64,000 bases of DNA from Acephala macrosclerotiorum (GCA_014904845.1 MU119205.1:186001-250000), one strand, 5' to 3'. Positions 18,685-32,945 are shown, counted from the first letter of the stretch. The notes: generated by a model not told the origin, from the letters alone. Program-made: numbers and translations.

Positions 18685-21663
18685 TTTGAAAAGCAATTAA
18701 TCAACATCCAGCATGAAATGGAGGAGTTCTCAACTAGTGAAAGATCACATCACTTCGATATCGCAACAAGCTCTAGCAAAATAATGATTGTTCATTGAAG
18801 AGTATCGTTCCTTGACAAGATGAAGAAAAAGGAAGTTGCTCTGCTTCGAAGCTAGACTTGAACAGGCGGGTTAGGCGAAACCGGAAGGCACTCGGGACGG
18901 GAATCCACTGTCTCGGCTCTTTTGCCGATCAACAACTCATTTCTCCGAATTATCTAAACACGTCTTCACCAAGAACATTTAGCAGTTTAAGTATGCATTT
19001 GTGAATCAATAATTCGCCTGCCTGCGGGCTTTGACCTGCTCTTCTTTGACATTGTTGGATCTAGTTGTACCTTTTCGAAGCAGCACATGCACTGGCCGAA
19101 GTCGACCGCAGTGAACTAACACGTTCTGGATATTCCCCGCTGCAAGAACCTACTCTCCTATTTGTTATTCAATAATTATTCTTCGTGTTCCGTTCCCATT
19201 CCAGAGCATCCTCTACGTGTCTCGATGCCGAGCCCCTGGTGACCTGTCCCTCATCGGGATTTAGGAATCCCACGTTTCTCGGGATGGGATTCGATCCTGA
19301 TCTGAGCTTACGGACACTAATAAACAGATCGCGACCTGGCAAGTTGTCAACATGTTTCATAAGCACCGATACCGCTTTCCAGTTTCAAGAGTTATTTCTG
19401 TCTGAAAATCTTCGGATGGCGACCGATGTTTGTCATGGAGATCGCACTTATTGTTCTACAAAGCCCGACTCGACATGATGTCCCTACGCGTTCGAATTTT
19501 CTTCCAAGGGGCTGGCGGATGATATCGAACCAAAGGGTGCCTCTAGAAAGGATTCCGTCGCTCATATGTAGCGATGGTCCTGTCAAGCACATGCTGTCAC
19601 GGCGTTGAGTATGGTACATACAGTGCCGTGATTCGAGGGACCACAGTAACAGACAGATACTTATTGTCTAAAGCTTGGAACATTCAGTCACCGGTACTCA
19701 ATAGTTTGACCTTAGTTGGGCCTCTGAGTCAGAAAACGTAACGGAAATATCTCCGTTGGTTTTTGCTGTGTGGAAAGTCCCGCCAGCGATGCGGTACCCT
19801 TGCTCCGATGGACGGGAAGGACTAGGATGCTTCTCATTTAGCTATTATTGATACCTCGGCGAGGCTTCTATCCGCAATTCTCATCCAAAGTAACCCCTAC
19901 TTTGTTTCGACGTCATATCTAAGCAGTGACCTTCTTCATGAGAATACTCCTTAGGAGATGGTGAATTATGTCGTGGCCCCTAAAAGATGCTGTGAGACCA
20001 GCGAAGCCGTAACACTGGCTAGCACTGCATCTGCGGCAGCTGATCATTCCACACCACCTCCTAGCCTTGACACACGGCAAGTCGAGGAGAACACGAATAC
20101 GAATCATGTGATCTGGCGAAAGGCGTGTTTTTCAATTCGAGCTTCCTGAACGCGATTCGGGAGATTGGACGCTTCATAGTGGCGATCGAAGCTGCTTCTG
20201 AGACTTTCTGCCGCAGCGCCGAAGAGAGTTTGCCAATTCTTGAGGCGTTGACGCAGTGTGCTCCACGTCTCCTCGATGGCGAAACATCTCCGCGGAACTT
20301 CTCATCTTCTCAGATTCTGAGATTCTGCCACTGATGGAAGAAGTTCGAGGGTTGGAGTGCAAAACAATCGAATCCTTTTGGAAGTAAAACCACAGACAGA
20401 TGCGCCGTCGAGCAACAGTTGGCCGAACCGCGAAGTTCCACAACCTTCATTCGGCCCCTTTTCAGGTAGGTTAGTTAGATTGCTGCGCTACTTTCGCCAC
20501 GAGAGCGGATAAGCAGCTACGCCCTCAAACTGGCGTAGGGAGAGGTTATCCGGAACTGCCCCCGTGGTGTAGATGCAGGGGTCTCAGGCATCTGGGGAGC
20601 TCGCCAATCTGGCAATGACGGCACTAGGATCTGACGGACAAGGGTGCAGGTTCCTCGCCGATCTCAAATCCCAGCGATCGGCGGGAGGAGCACAGAGTTT
20701 TGTGACGGAGCAGCCACACATGCTCGATGTCTGAGAATCCCAGAGACGCGATGAGTAATACCACCAGAATCAAGTTTGCTACTCACGTTTTCTCGCATTC
20801 GTGTTCTTGTCCAGACCAATTCCTCCTGTCATAGTTCCCGTGTCCGTCTGGTTCTTTTGTTGAACAGTGGCCATTGGCAGTGGGCGGCAGATGAGGGGTT
20901 CTGGACGAAATGCCATAGCTCCCTAATTATGGGCTGCGCATCAGAAGCTAGGAACAAAGTTTAGGAAAGGAAGGAGCGAGGAGAAGTAACGGTGCCGACG
21001 TCCTTAAGCTTGCGGCTTGCCTGGGGCTTACCCGACTGCTATATTACCAGCAGGCACCTTCCACCCTGATAGAGGTTCTCTTTCTCTTGTTTTCCTGAAC
21101 AATTGCACATACCACGATTCCATTCATTGTCCTGCAGCTTGCTGCACATTTTTATTCTTAATTTAGCAGGAGAAACACATCGTTATCGTCTCGCTTGCAA
21201 GCTCGATCGCAACAACATCCTCCGCATCGCACCGTTATCGCCGAGCGATTTGGGTTGCTAGACCCGACCACCACAGCAATCGAACGCAACCCACGCTTGG
21301 CCGCCAACCATTTTCAGTTGTCCCAGACCTCTCAGAACATTGATACCTGACATCCGGGTCGCTTCTTTTCTGGCGTGCGACCATTAAATTCTCCTCGCCT
21401 AGCTATCTCCATCTCTGGTACACGCCGTCTTCGCTGCTGCGTCAACGTATCCAAAGTCCACCGCAGGCCCTCCAAACCCATTTTATCATAGTCCTCACCT
21501 CGCCCACATTAGGGTTACAGAACAAATATTGTTTTAAGACTCGGTATCCGACCTCTTGATTGTTATCCACGTTCATTCTTATTAACGAGAACCGACCTTC
21601 CACCTTTGAATGTCCCCGACGTTCAAAGACATCGAGTAATCATATATTGCATACACCACTGCA
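18685..21663. other. Gene-poor 3-kb region upstream of the Q-rich protein gene
   Basis: Only short open frames on both strands, none with a recognisable motif or good splice chain. The last 600 bp (from about 21070) are C/T-rich and probably form the promoter and leader of the gene at 21664. The remainder may hold decayed sequence. Confidence 0.5.
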
Positions 21664-22982
21664 ATGCCTGCGATACGGACATTGCCTACAGGCAGGGCGG
21701 GCCCGACAAAGCCTGTGAAGGTCTGTACTCCTGTCGCAAAATCCTACCACGCAGCACTGACGTTGCCTTGCAGACCGAACGTACCCATTTAGAGAACCAG
21801 GAGCGTGCCTATGTCGCAGCATCACGGCGAAGTGATAGGAGTCTCGAAGCCAGAGTCGAATCTGCGAAAAGAGCATCGGCCATACACAAACAACGAACGG
21901 GCCGTGAATTCAAAATCTCAGAGCAGATTGTCCAAGATGAGGAGATGTACGAGGAACAGGACGACAACATGCCCTTCCAATATCGAGGACTGGCAGCACA
22001 TTTACAGACCACGGACCCACAGTTCAATGCAAGACTATCAGCATTCCTTCAAACTCAAATTGGCATGCGAGATATGGCAAATAGCATGAACGGCGCGAAT
22101 GGCATGAATTTTTCTTATGGATATCCCGGTGCAACTCAATTCACTCAATTCCCCCAGGCAATAGGCGCACATCAAGTTCAACACAATCAGCCTCTGCAGC
22201 AAGTTCAGAACACACCCTTGCCAGTCAGACAAACACCATATCCCACTCCCAGGCCACAACAGCAGCTGGGCTTCTCTGTTCAAGGAAGTCAGCCAAACCA
22301 CTTCTCTGGTCATCATCGATCTATGTCTTATTCCATTCCAAAAAGAGAGCCACAACCCAATGCCATGCATCCTTCAATGAGCAACCAAGAGTTCCGGAGG
22401 ATGTCAATGCCCGGTGCTCCTTCAAGCCAATCTCCCGCTGTGTCTCCACACACTCCACTTGTACACAGTGCACACTCTACACCACCTTCAAGGCCTGCTT
22501 ATCTGTCTCGCCACTCTTCTGGACATATGACACACATGGCCATATCGCAATCGCAACAGCAAACTTCTATCTCGTATTCACCACAGGAATATTTTCCGCT
22601 AACAGCCCAATTGCCACGAGAGGCCCAGGGCTTGATGGGTTCCACCCTCGATCAGAGCAATCTAATGAATTCCATGATGATGGCCGGGAGCAACAATCTG
22701 ACGAGCACTTGGTTTGACTTCTCTCAAGTAACACCAACCGCGAGCAATGCCCCCGGGCATCAGTTACATCCAACTCGCGAAGGATTATTTTCGACTATCG
22801 CCCCAGCTACTTTGGAGAGTCAGGAAACGAAAATTTTCGATGATACCTTTACAGCAGATGCCAGTACTGTTACCGATACACCCACTCTTGGTGAGATAGA
22901 CAACTCTGCTTTTGCGGATTTTACCAACGAGGACTTCACAAATGAGGACTGGTCTTTCTTGGGGCGTCCCGTCGAACAATAG
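21664..22982 (+). CDS. Conserved Pezizomycotina Q/S/P-rich protein, probable nuclear regulator of unknown function
   Basis: Two exons, 21664-21720 and 21774-22982, with a 53-nt intron, give 421 residues. The start was chosen because MPAIRTLPTGRAGPTKPVK joins in frame to TERTHLENQERAYVAASRRS and DRSLEARVESAKRASAIHKQ. That conserved N-terminal block occurs, as I recall, in many Aspergillus and Sordariomycete proteins. It is followed by EMYEEQDDNMPFQYRGLAAH. From about residue 140 the protein is low complexity, rich in Gln, Ser, Pro and Met. It ends with an acidic stretch, DFTNEDFTNEDWSFLGRP, that resembles an activation segment. No DNA-binding domain is visible, so the role in transcription is inference from composition. 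Confidence 0.8.
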
Positions 22983-25900
22983 GGCCGCTGCTCTGCAAGA
23001 CATACCTACGGGCAATACTACATCTCGACATTTCCGACGTTCCGGCAGAGGTGAGACATTGGAAATGCTCCTTGCTCGTTCGACGCAATAATTAATGTTC
23101 AGTTGTATCATACTCCATAAATGTTCCACTCTTTCTTCTTCGGGTTTGGCTGGGTTCGGGTTCCGTTCGGCGTCATCGGTGTCTGCGATACCATATACAT
23201 ATCGGAGTACAGTCTTGTTTTGTTTACGAAAATCGGACTTGGGAACGAATCCTATAAGGGATACATGGAAATTGCATCGGGCAAGGAGCATCTTTCAGGG
23301 TGCAAGGATGGGTTTTGGTCTGGGAACATAACGTACGAATATTCTGCTTTTGCATTTTCACGACTATGACTATAACACGATGAATGTTCTACTTTGAAAG
23401 AGCCCGATTTTTTGGGGTTGGATGAACATTCTCTGTCTGCACCGCACCGGTGTAGCGGATTCGCCTTGGTATTGTTTCAGAGGCAGTTATGAACAGATAT
23501 ATAAGGGATCCCATATATAGCTCAGTCTGTGGAACAACGTTGAGACGACATGTCGTATATTGACTCTCTGAGAACTGAGAGGCAGATATAAATGTAAACA
23601 GTAATGACTAAACCTTCCTGAACGAACTTTTCTACTTGTCTTATCTGTTCAATTGCGAAATTTACCTCATGACAGACTTCAGGAGTGATTTTGGGTCTCA
23701 AGTGCTATCTTTCAATATTTGGAGCCTTGAACATAGTCCAACAGGTGTGTAAGTTTTTGGAAGCTTCAAGATCGACTTTCTAGTGGTCTGGAATCATCTT
23801 TTCCCTGATTTTCATCTCACCCTCAGAACGCAAAAAAGGACAGGGCTTCAGGTGTTCGCTTCAGGTGCTCTCCCCACACCAACACCTTACCGTCGACAAC
23901 ACCCATCAACTCCTTATCTTCGAAGTCTCGACAGCATTCAAATTTCAAATTTGACCCGTCATACCCACTTCCCTTCCATGTAATTTCTTGAACCTCTCGT
24001 CATTCACATCACAAGGAAGCAAAAGCAAGCTCTACACTAGTTTGACGCATTCACTTTGCCTTGAACTCTATATGTTACTTTCTTTAAAATGAAGAAAAAG
24101 CACGTCAGCATTGCTGCGTGTCAGATTTTCATAATTTGAGGCAGAGGAAGGACTTTACGTTAATGGCCCTACACATTGTTTATAGCTTCATTAAGCCGAG
24201 CAACAGAAACCGTGTCAATGGCAAAGAAAGCACGCAATCTCAACCTACCGTGTTCCAGAGCCTTGACGAGTGACGTTGAACGATTGAAAAGGCCCGAATA
24301 CTCACCTCTTTCTTACCAACAACTTTCAGATATCTTCTGCTTTTCGGCGAAGTCTGGTATCGCCGACGTAGAGCCCTCCGTTACAAAGGTGCTTCGGCTA
24401 CAGAGCAAATATATTCTTGGCACCGAGTAAAAATGGGTCTGAGATTCAGTCTCTTCGGCCCCTACAGCGGGGTTGAGTGAGTCCAATGGCCGTTTTCCTT
24501 GGCGCTGGCTCATCGGCGATTCGACGTAGGAGCTGAATAGGACGAAAAGATCGAGATGTGGTGCCAAGCTATCTAGAATGAGGCTTTCTAGCTCCCCTGG
24601 CGTAGAGCTTTCAGAACCCGTACCTGACGCGGTTTCGAGGGAGGGGAAACTGTCCTTGATGGAGATAACTATGGGTCAATGGTTGAGCTGGAGCCTCCAC
24701 TCTGACGTTGAACTCCTGCTGTTCCAGACAAGTGCTGAGCCGGAGCAAGAATATTCTTGGCAAGAACCATTAGAGAATTGGCGTGGGCACGAACCTGCTC
24801 CCTTGGGATGAGACATCAGAGGAAGAAAAGCCTCAACTTGCTTTCTAGCAAATGAAATATGCCCGCATACTCTCCGAAAGCAAACAGAAAGTCCTTAGCA
24901 TGTTAGCGAAAGCAAGCAAAAGGAGTAAAGTGCAGCGGCGGATCATGAAAATAACACTTTAGCGGACACTAGTATGCCGTAAAGTGGGTGAAGAAAGGGC
25001 AGCTCAACCTCTAAGCCCAAGTAGTGGATTTTAGCGAGAAAGCTTGGCACTTTTGAAACGCCTCGCGATACTGCTAGTGCTGCTGTAGTCCTACAACTGC
25101 AAGACCACTTAGTGAAAAACTGCCTTTTGCCAAGGCACTCTTGGGGAAGCGTGGAGACGAGACACCCAGAGTTCGCTGTTGAGAGCTAGCCTCTCCCATC
25201 AAGCCGAGGCTAGGCAGAGCAGAATTGGTAAGTGCCGTTTGTCTTCCTCGTCTTTGGAACGAAACAGCAAGACGGGAACCTGCAGAGATCTCCTATCGTT
25301 TCAGGAATTGTAGAGATTCATATTCCTTGCCCACCTTAACTTCGTCAAATGCGCTCTTTGATCCTGGGGAAGCCACTAGCATGGTTATTGTCAAAGCGAG
25401 GGGAAGCATTTAGTCGAGGTCTTGAGTATTGGCTGGATAGATCTTGTAAAGCGCTTTGTGAGACGTGCCGTAAATCGCGGGAAAATCATTGTACGGAAGA
25501 CTTCGTGCAGAAAGTAGCATCTCGTCGGACTCGGCGCCGCAACCATAGCTGCTATCAAAGGTCGAGGCAAGAAGTTTATGGCTGATGCAATTTCAAGAAG
25601 GCTGTGCGTATACACTTGGTTGATGAGTAAGTATGATGGATGGTCTCGTTTTAGCGCTGGACGATTACCGAAATCTGGGGGAGGGGGAACCGATGCGTAG
25701 CTTCCTTAAACCTGCCCGTCGGCCATCATAATACGAAGCCTTGTGTGGAAAGGCTGGACTGCTCAAGCAGCAAACCGTCAGTCAGTTTTGGAAATAATTG
25801 TGGATAGGAGTCGGTGCGACGCTGCACCTTAGACTCGCAGCCCAGCAGCAGTCTCAACATTTAGGCTTTGTTTTGTTGTGAGAAAACAATGATTTCCATC

Positions 25901-26503
25901 GAGAGCATGCCGGAAAATCATCCGTGTCCGCTGTCGTTTGGTTCCAAGAGATGGTACAGAACGTCACTCAATTCAGCCACGACTTATGAGCTCAGGCGTG
26001 ATGGCACATACTCTGTTCTCCTCTCCATGCGGCCCTTGTGTGCGACATCCATAGTCTCCATCCTTTTCGTTGTTGCCATAGTCTTCGGAACAAGTCTCAA
26101 TCTTGTCGAGGTTCTGAGTTACCAGTATCTTAAGGTGGTGAAGCAGCCGCAAGGGCCTGCTGGGAACCGTCAGACACGATGGATTCTTGGGATATGTAGA
26201 CTTGCTTGAAGGAGTTTAGAGTATTAATTTGAAATGAGCAGTGGTCTTGGCATCAAGATGAGGACTTGCTACGTCCCAAAGCGGAGAGAAAGGGCAAGAC
26301 AAGGAGCAAATACTTCTGCTCCTGCGTGTTATAGAGTTCTAGAATTTCAAACCAACTCCAGGATAGCAAGCTCAAACGGCGAGACACCAGCATCTTAAAA
26401 CGAGGTTATCGACTCCCACGATGCAGTAAATCGGTTGTCAATCTCCTTGAACCTATAAACAATTTTCAATGTACAGAGTGCTTAAAAGGAAAGTAGTCGT
26501 GCA
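22983..26503. other. Gene-poor 3.5-kb region
   Basis: No gene is supported. Coding-like but broken stretches occur near 25330-25640 (plus-strand readings GWIDLVKRFVRRAVNRGK, a stop, then KKFMADAISRRLCVYTWLMS). An open frame at 25868-26209 (113 codons with one hydrophobic stretch) has no relatives that I recognise. The stretch may hold relics or non-coding RNA. Confidence 0.5.
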
Positions 26504-27406
<903 letters not shown>

Positions 27407-27774
27407 GATGTGGTCGCTCGTGGCAATGTTGTTGAAGAGGGGTGGTCTTTGAGGTCTTGAATCTTGAAAGTACGGAAGTTCAATCCGAGTAATGCGCCAA
27501 ATATGATTGGCTATCAGCAAAGAGCTTCAATTACCACCCACACTTTCAATTATGGCCAAATAAGTACGGATTCTGTTTTACAAGAAAGTAAATAAGTATC
27601 GCTATTAGATGAAATACTTGCACCAGCCTCCAGCGCTGAGTTGCAGCATTTGGTAATATGGTATGGACACGTGACTGAGAAATACGCTAAAAGTTTAAAC
27701 TGTAAGTGGATATCATCAAACCCAGGCTTCCCATTCCGCGCAAAAACTCTCCTCGAACTCCCACACATCTCAAA
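27407..27774. promoter_or_regulatory. Bidirectional promoter region shared by NUO-23 and the mitochondrial ACP gene
   Basis: The two divergent start codons are 368 bp apart. Both products are complex I subunits, so joint regulation through this segment is likely. I see no named factor site that I would defend. Confidence 0.6.
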
Positions 27775-28446
27775 ATGTTCCGAACAGCTCTCCTCAGATC
27801 GGCACGCAGTGCTACAAGCCAAGCCGTCCGAAGCTCAGGTGCAATTGCACGCCCAAGTCTCTCGAGCTCTGTTGTCACAAAATCCCGATTCGCCCCGGCT
27901 GCTTTCCAAGTTGTCAGATGTTACTCTGCCGCCGCAGGTCTCTCAAAGCCAGAAGTTGAGGGTAGAATAGTTGATCTGTTGAAGAATTTTGATAAGGTTG
28001 GTTGTGTGTAGTGTTCTAGGAAGCTGTTGCTAACATTTCCAGGTTTCTGATGCATCGAAGGTACACTGAATGCCCAGGTTTTCCAACCGACGGAGGTTAA
28101 CATACCCTAGCTCTCACCTACTTCGCACTTCTCGAATGATCTTGGGTTGGACAGCTTGGATACTGTTGAGGTTGTGATGGCTATCGAGGAGGTCAGTATA
28201 CGGACATAAGTTGCAAGCTCCAGGGAGATCCTGACATTAGGAATAGGAGTTCAGCATTGAGATCCCAGACAAGGAGGCCGATGCTATTCACAGTGGTAAG
28301 TTCATCAGTAAGCTATGGGATATTCGTGCTAATGTATATCACAGTTGACAAGGCCGTCGAGTACATTCTTGCTCAGCCAGATGGTAAGACTTAGTTGACC
28401 CATCAAGCCGAGGATGACTTTTGCTAACTAAGTACTAGCTCACTGA
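27775..28446 (+). CDS. ACP1: Mitochondrial acyl carrier protein (complex I SDAP/NDUFAB1 subunit)
   Basis: The protein carries acyl chains on a phosphopantetheine arm in mitochondrial fatty acid synthesis, from which lipoate is made. It also binds LYR proteins as a complex I subunit. Six exons (27775-27996, 28043-28060, 28111-28191, 28247-28295, 28345-28383, 28439-28446) give 138 residues and close in frame. The presequence is MFRTALLRSARSATSQAVRS. The mature part has VEGRIVDLLKNFDKV, HFSNDLGLDSLDTVEVVMAI with the attachment serine in DSL, then EEEFSIEIPDKEADAI and KAVEYILAQPDAH. Two exons are very small (18 and 8 nt). Confidence 0.93.
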
Positions 28447-28991
28447 ACGTTCTTGCTTTGTATATTAGAGGGGTTGTGAGAGAGGGAAGACCGGGAATGA
28501 TGCGCAAGAAACATGGCCATTGAATGACAATCTATAGGGGAATTCTGTACAGATCAATATGCCCATAGAGGCATATCGACTCTATGCACCTGTAAAAATG
28601 CTTAGAACACCTTCTCTACTATCAAACCGTTTTGGCAAGTGAACATGAAGATATCAAAATCGGGCTTGCCCACACAAATTCCTAAGAAACCGCTAGTAGC
28701 CTCGCCCAATTGCGCTAAAACCTTATCCCTGCGAGCCTGAACTTCATAAGAATATCCCTTCCATTAACCAACTTCTACCCCGCCGACGTTTTGCGAAGAA
28801 TACACGACTATCTACTCGAGACTTCGATCTTTACAAGGCCCCTGTGTGTTGAATTGGCAAATCAGAGAGTTCGCAGTGTGCATGGGCAATACGGAGACCT
28901 GTCTCACTCGTATGCCGCATAGGACGAATTTCCCCTTTGCACGCATTCTCAACTTCATCTCGCCATAGAACACCCATCACAATCGCCCACA
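28447..28991. other. Intergenic between ACP1 and VPS74
   Basis: About 0.55 kb. It holds the 3' flank of the ACP gene and the promoter of the VPS74 homologue. No further gene is seen. Confidence 0.6.
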
Positions 28992-30238
28992 ATGTCATCG
29001 GGACTCACTCGAAGGAGAGGTGGAGGCGGAGGTGGTGGAAGCGGCGACAATGAGAATGGAGAGTCGAGTCGCGTGGCATCTCCTGTGCCCAAGGCTGGCT
29101 CCTCTCGCGATATCGGCGGACCAGAAACCTCCTATGAGAGCGGCGAAAATGGACACAAGATCGCATTTGACCCAAGAGATATCAGTGAGAGTGCAGAGAG
29201 GAGCAAGCAACCGAAGTTGACCCTGATGGAGGAGGTGCTGTTGCTAGGCCTGAAAGACAAGCAGGTAGGTGTTGCCTGGAGGAGGAATATCATACACATT
29301 TCCGCCATGCTAATTAGATCTAGGGATACCTCTCTTTCTGGAACGATAATATCTCATATGCGCTCCGAGGATGCATTGTCATCGAGCTTGCCTTTAGGGG
29401 GCGCGTGAGCATGCAGAAAGATTCCTCTAGACGGCGGTTCCCCTTGGCAGACCGAGTAATTGAGGTTATCGACGACACACTAACCGGCGAAGTCCTCCTT
29501 GATGAAGCGCTCAAGATGATGAAAGCGAGTGAGAAGATGAGCGTTAGCTCGTGGATTGACTTGATGAGCGGTATGTGGCCCCTATACCTAAGCTAAGTAT
29601 TCTGAACTACTAATGTCTGACTTTTGAACTGTGTAGGAGAGACATGGAATCTTATGAAGATTGGCTACCAACTGAAGCAAGTCCGAGAACGATTGGCGAA
29701 AGGCTTGGTTGACAAGGGAATTCTCCGAACTGAAAAGCGAAACTTCCTACTCTTCGATATGGCCACCCACCCCGTAGCTGATGGAGGAGCGAAGGAGGAG
29801 ATCAGAAGGAGAGTGCGAAATGTTTTGACGCAGCGAACGGTTGTGTTGCCAGGAAGCCAATTTCTCCCAGAAAATCTTGAATTTAGATACATCCGTACCA
29901 TTGCTATGGTGTGTGCGGCATACGCAGCTAATGTGCTCGAGAATGCACTGGCTACCTTGGGACATGAGGCTAGAGAGCGAGCATTTGCCCAGGTTGACGA
30001 ATTATTGGCCGAATACAGCCAATGGCCGTTCGGAAAGAGAGCGGGTGGATCTTCTGGCGTTGGTGCAAACTTGGGACAGGTTATTGGTGAGGAAGTCACA
30101 AATGGCAAGGATAAGGAGTTGCAACTTGAGGTAAGTCCAGTTCGAATCTCGTTTGTTTGTATGGCGAGGTCTAACTTTTTCTTCTAGGTCGTAGCAGCAT
30201 GTCTGAGTGTTTTCACAAGACTGGACTCTTTGCTTTAA
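28992..30238 (+). CDS. VPS74: Vps74/GOLPH3 Golgi phosphoprotein
   Basis: Vps74 binds phosphatidylinositol 4-phosphate on Golgi membranes and retains glycosyltransferases by sorting them into COPI vesicles. Four exons (28992-29264, 29324-29570, 29637-30130, 30188-30238) close in frame at 354 aa, close to yeast Vps74. The first 80 residues are disordered, with a Gly run ([12 protein letters not shown]). The GOLPH3 domain starts at [20 protein letters not shown] and contains [40 protein letters not shown] and [20 protein letters not shown]. Further blocks are [20 protein letters not shown] and the C-terminal [17 protein letters not shown]. All parts of the family fold are present. Confidence 0.95.
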
Positions 30239-30653
30239 GCTGGCAGGCAGGCGTAACATTGAAAACGGACCGTGGATAGGCTTGGTGAAACACTTCTATA
30301 TTGTCGTAATACACCGGACAGTTTTTCACAAAATACTAGAGCGAAACTTACGAAAAACTTGCTGGCGTGGGCTGCAATTACTGGGTGACTTTTGCGAGTA
30401 GGCTTTTAGTCAAATCTCTCGCTCTTTGTGTACAGATATAGCGATGCGTTGATGGCTAGGATGAAACAATTTATGCTGGTATGGGCAAGTCCGAACAGTA
30501 TCGTGCCACAAGGTGAAGTCGTAGACGACCTGCATCTGAGTACGAAGGCAAAAAAAAAAACATCGTCACAATGAACCACAAGTGGATGGAAAATCCCACA
30601 TTTACATAATTCAGTAAGCCACTTTCGTAGCAAGAATAAATTACACTCCAAAC
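30239..30653. other. Convergent 3' flank of VPS74 and RRP14
   Basis: About 0.4 kb between two convergent genes, probably their 3' untranslated regions. It contains an A tract near 30550. No gene is seen. Confidence 0.6.
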
Positions 30654-32331
30654 TCACTTCCGCTTACCAGAACCAAAGCTACCCTCGAAACCCGGTCTGC
30701 TCTTGACCTTAGGCTTTTTCGATTTCACCGACTTGCCCTTTCCTTTTCCTTTACCCTTTGACCCCTTCTCGTCTCTCCTCTTTTGCAAATTCTCTTCTCT
30801 CTTCTTCTGCTTCATCGCTTGGCTCTTAGCTACGCCTTCCTTTCTTTCTGTCCATTCCTTCTCACTCTTCTTCTTTGCCTTTTCTTTCCGCTTCAAAGTC
30901 TTCTTCAGCAAAGAAGTATCATCCCTGACCTTCTCGCCGTGTGCCCTCTTCTTCGCATTAAGCCATAAATCTTTCTCCTCAATATCAGCCCTCTTCTCCT
31001 CATCGAGACCTGCTATCCGCTTCTTCTTATTCTCAGAAGCAAGCAAAGCAGTAGCAACATCCTGTGGCCCTCGTTTCCGTGGTGCGTTCTTCAGAGATGT
31101 GAGGTTTTCTGCAAGTTCTTGACCATCGGCAAACGAGACTCGTCCAAATGAGAAGTTGTGTTCTGGGGAGTGTATGGCGGGGCTCATCATGCTCGATGCA
31201 GGTGAGTCTCGTGCAGATGCAAGAGCAGCTTCCCGGCGTGCGTCTTCTTCTTCTTTGGCCTTCATTCGGAGCTCCTTTTTGTGCGCCTTTCTTTGCTCTT
31301 CCTTCTTTCTGCGCGCTTCGAGGAGTTCTTGTCGGTTTCGTGCAGGTCGTCCATCTGGTCCGTCTGCCTTTCGTGCAGCTCGTAGGGCTTCTATTCTGGC
31401 GTTCAATCTGGACCGAAGCAGTTCCGGATCTATAGGGAGCTTAATGTGTTTGGGTGCGGTTGCGGGAGGGATTACTGAGGATGTGGAGGTATTGGTGCTA
31501 GGCTCTGTAGGATTGTCGAAAGTAGGCGAAGGTGGTGAAGGACTGGGAGAGGCGGATTCGTGTTGGTTTTCCTCGAGCTTTTCTTCCAGGCCATCTACTT
31601 CAATAAGTGCCATCTCATCATCCGCCTGCTCGACATCTTCGGCAACAACTGGCCCATCACCGCCCTCGCCCTCGCCCACGGCATCTGCTTCCTTGTCATT
31701 CTCTTCGTCCAGGGTCGCAGGCTTCGAGTCCGCTGCCGCCAATGATCCAATCGCCTTTGCTTTACTCTTCTCCTTCTTCAATTTCTTCTCCTGCTTCCGC
31801 TCTTGCTTAAGCTTGCGTTGCTCATCGTCGTTCGACTTCTGTTTCTTGGCCCGAGTTTCCTTGGTAGTTTGCGGTGTATCCTGACTGGCAGATATTTTCT
31901 GCTTCTTGGCCTTCTTCTCTTGTGGTGTCCGTAGGCCCTCCTTTGGCTGCTCTTTCTCCACTCCTTCTATGTCGGACCCTCCCATGTCCTCAAGCTCCTC
32001 CAGCTTCCTCTTCCGTGCCCGCTCGTCCATAACATCTTTGGCGGTCTTGGCGGAATCAGGATCTAGCTTTGCGCGTCGGGCTGCGGCTGCTTGTTCTTTG
32101 GTTTGCTTCTTCTTTTTCCATTGATCCTGGACGTAAAATCAGTATATGTTTGTCTGAAGTGGGAACACAAAACATACACTAGTGTCCTCGCCATAGTAGT
32201 ATTTTGCTGGAATGAGAGATAGCAGACCATCAAAGGCAGCGGCGTGTTCACGCAATCGATCCTACAAGATTTGTTAGAAGAGAAATGGTGAATGGCGGGG
32301 AAGAACTTACCTGAAGAGAACTTTCCGCCAT
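30654..32331 (-). CDS. RRP14: Ribosomal RNA processing protein 14 (SURF6 family)
   Basis: Rrp14/SURF6 is a nucleolar protein needed for early pre-rRNA processing of both subunits. Three exons (32311-32331, 32178-32261, 30654-32126) give 525 residues. The N-terminal domain is MAESSLQDRLREHAAAFDGL, LSLIPAKYYYGEDTSDQWKK and KLDPDSAKTAKDVMDERARK. It matches the Rrp14 N-terminal motif. The middle is acidic and low-complexity. The SURF6 domain covers LRSRLNARIEALRAARKAD through RKRGPQDVATALLASENKKK, DLWLNAKKRAHGEKVRDDTS and the highly basic end (LLKKTLKRKEKAKKKSEKEW, GKGKGKGKSVKSKKPKVKS). Such a charge pattern fits an RNA-binding nucleolar protein. It is divergent from the gene at 32946. Confidence 0.93.
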
Positions 32332-32945
32332 GTTAGCTACGGATTTTCGCTGGGTTCTGCGGATAGCTATAACGATTCAATGCGCTGCAAAATACATGCA
32401 ACACGGTTTTGAATGGTCCTCCACGTGTATGCTGTTGGTGGTGGTCGACCTTAACAAAGTCCAAAAAAGGATCTTCGATATCTTAGTGCGACGAATCTGC
32501 CTCGAACTTTTCGGCTCGCTTATGATAAGTCGCGTGACTGAGACTGATAACCTCACCCTTGATATTCCTCAAGAAAGCAAACACCAAACTCAGCCACTCC
32601 AAAACGTAAGCAAACTCATCCACCTTGCTGGACAGGGCAGAATGAGGTTAACTTTGGCAGGCATATGCAAGGACTATGCTTCTTGTGTGAATGCCACGTT
32701 TAGTGTGGGCTAACGGCCTTTTGAATCACCGCTTCCGACCCACTTCATCCTCAAGTCGCAACCACCTTCTTTGCGCTTTTGGCGCATTGCCTAAATCTTC
32801 TACAGGTAGCATAAAATCGCCGGCAAACTGCTTCCTGCTTATCACATTCTCCTTGTATCGTTCTTTCTATCTCGATCGTTCGCGTGTATCTTTTTGATAC
32901 AGGTTCTCATTCCACAGGAGGGCGTCTGAAGCGCTCGTGGCCGCT
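32332..32945. promoter_or_regulatory. Divergent promoter region between RRP14 and the conserved gene at 32946
   Basis: A 614-bp region between two divergent starts. It contains pyrimidine-rich stretches near 32740-32880 that probably belong to the leader of the plus-strand gene. No separate gene is supported. Confidence 0.5.

Noticed and set aside
24176..24811. Two plus-strand frames of 77-84 codons in the gene-poor region
   Set aside because: No motif, and a minus-strand frame of equal length overlaps one of them; neither is supported by splice signals.
30703..31884. Long plus-strand frames (139 and 242 codons) opposite RRP14
   Set aside because: They are mirror images of the lysine/glutamate-rich RRP14 exon and consist of Ser/Phe/Cys-rich low-complexity sequence.
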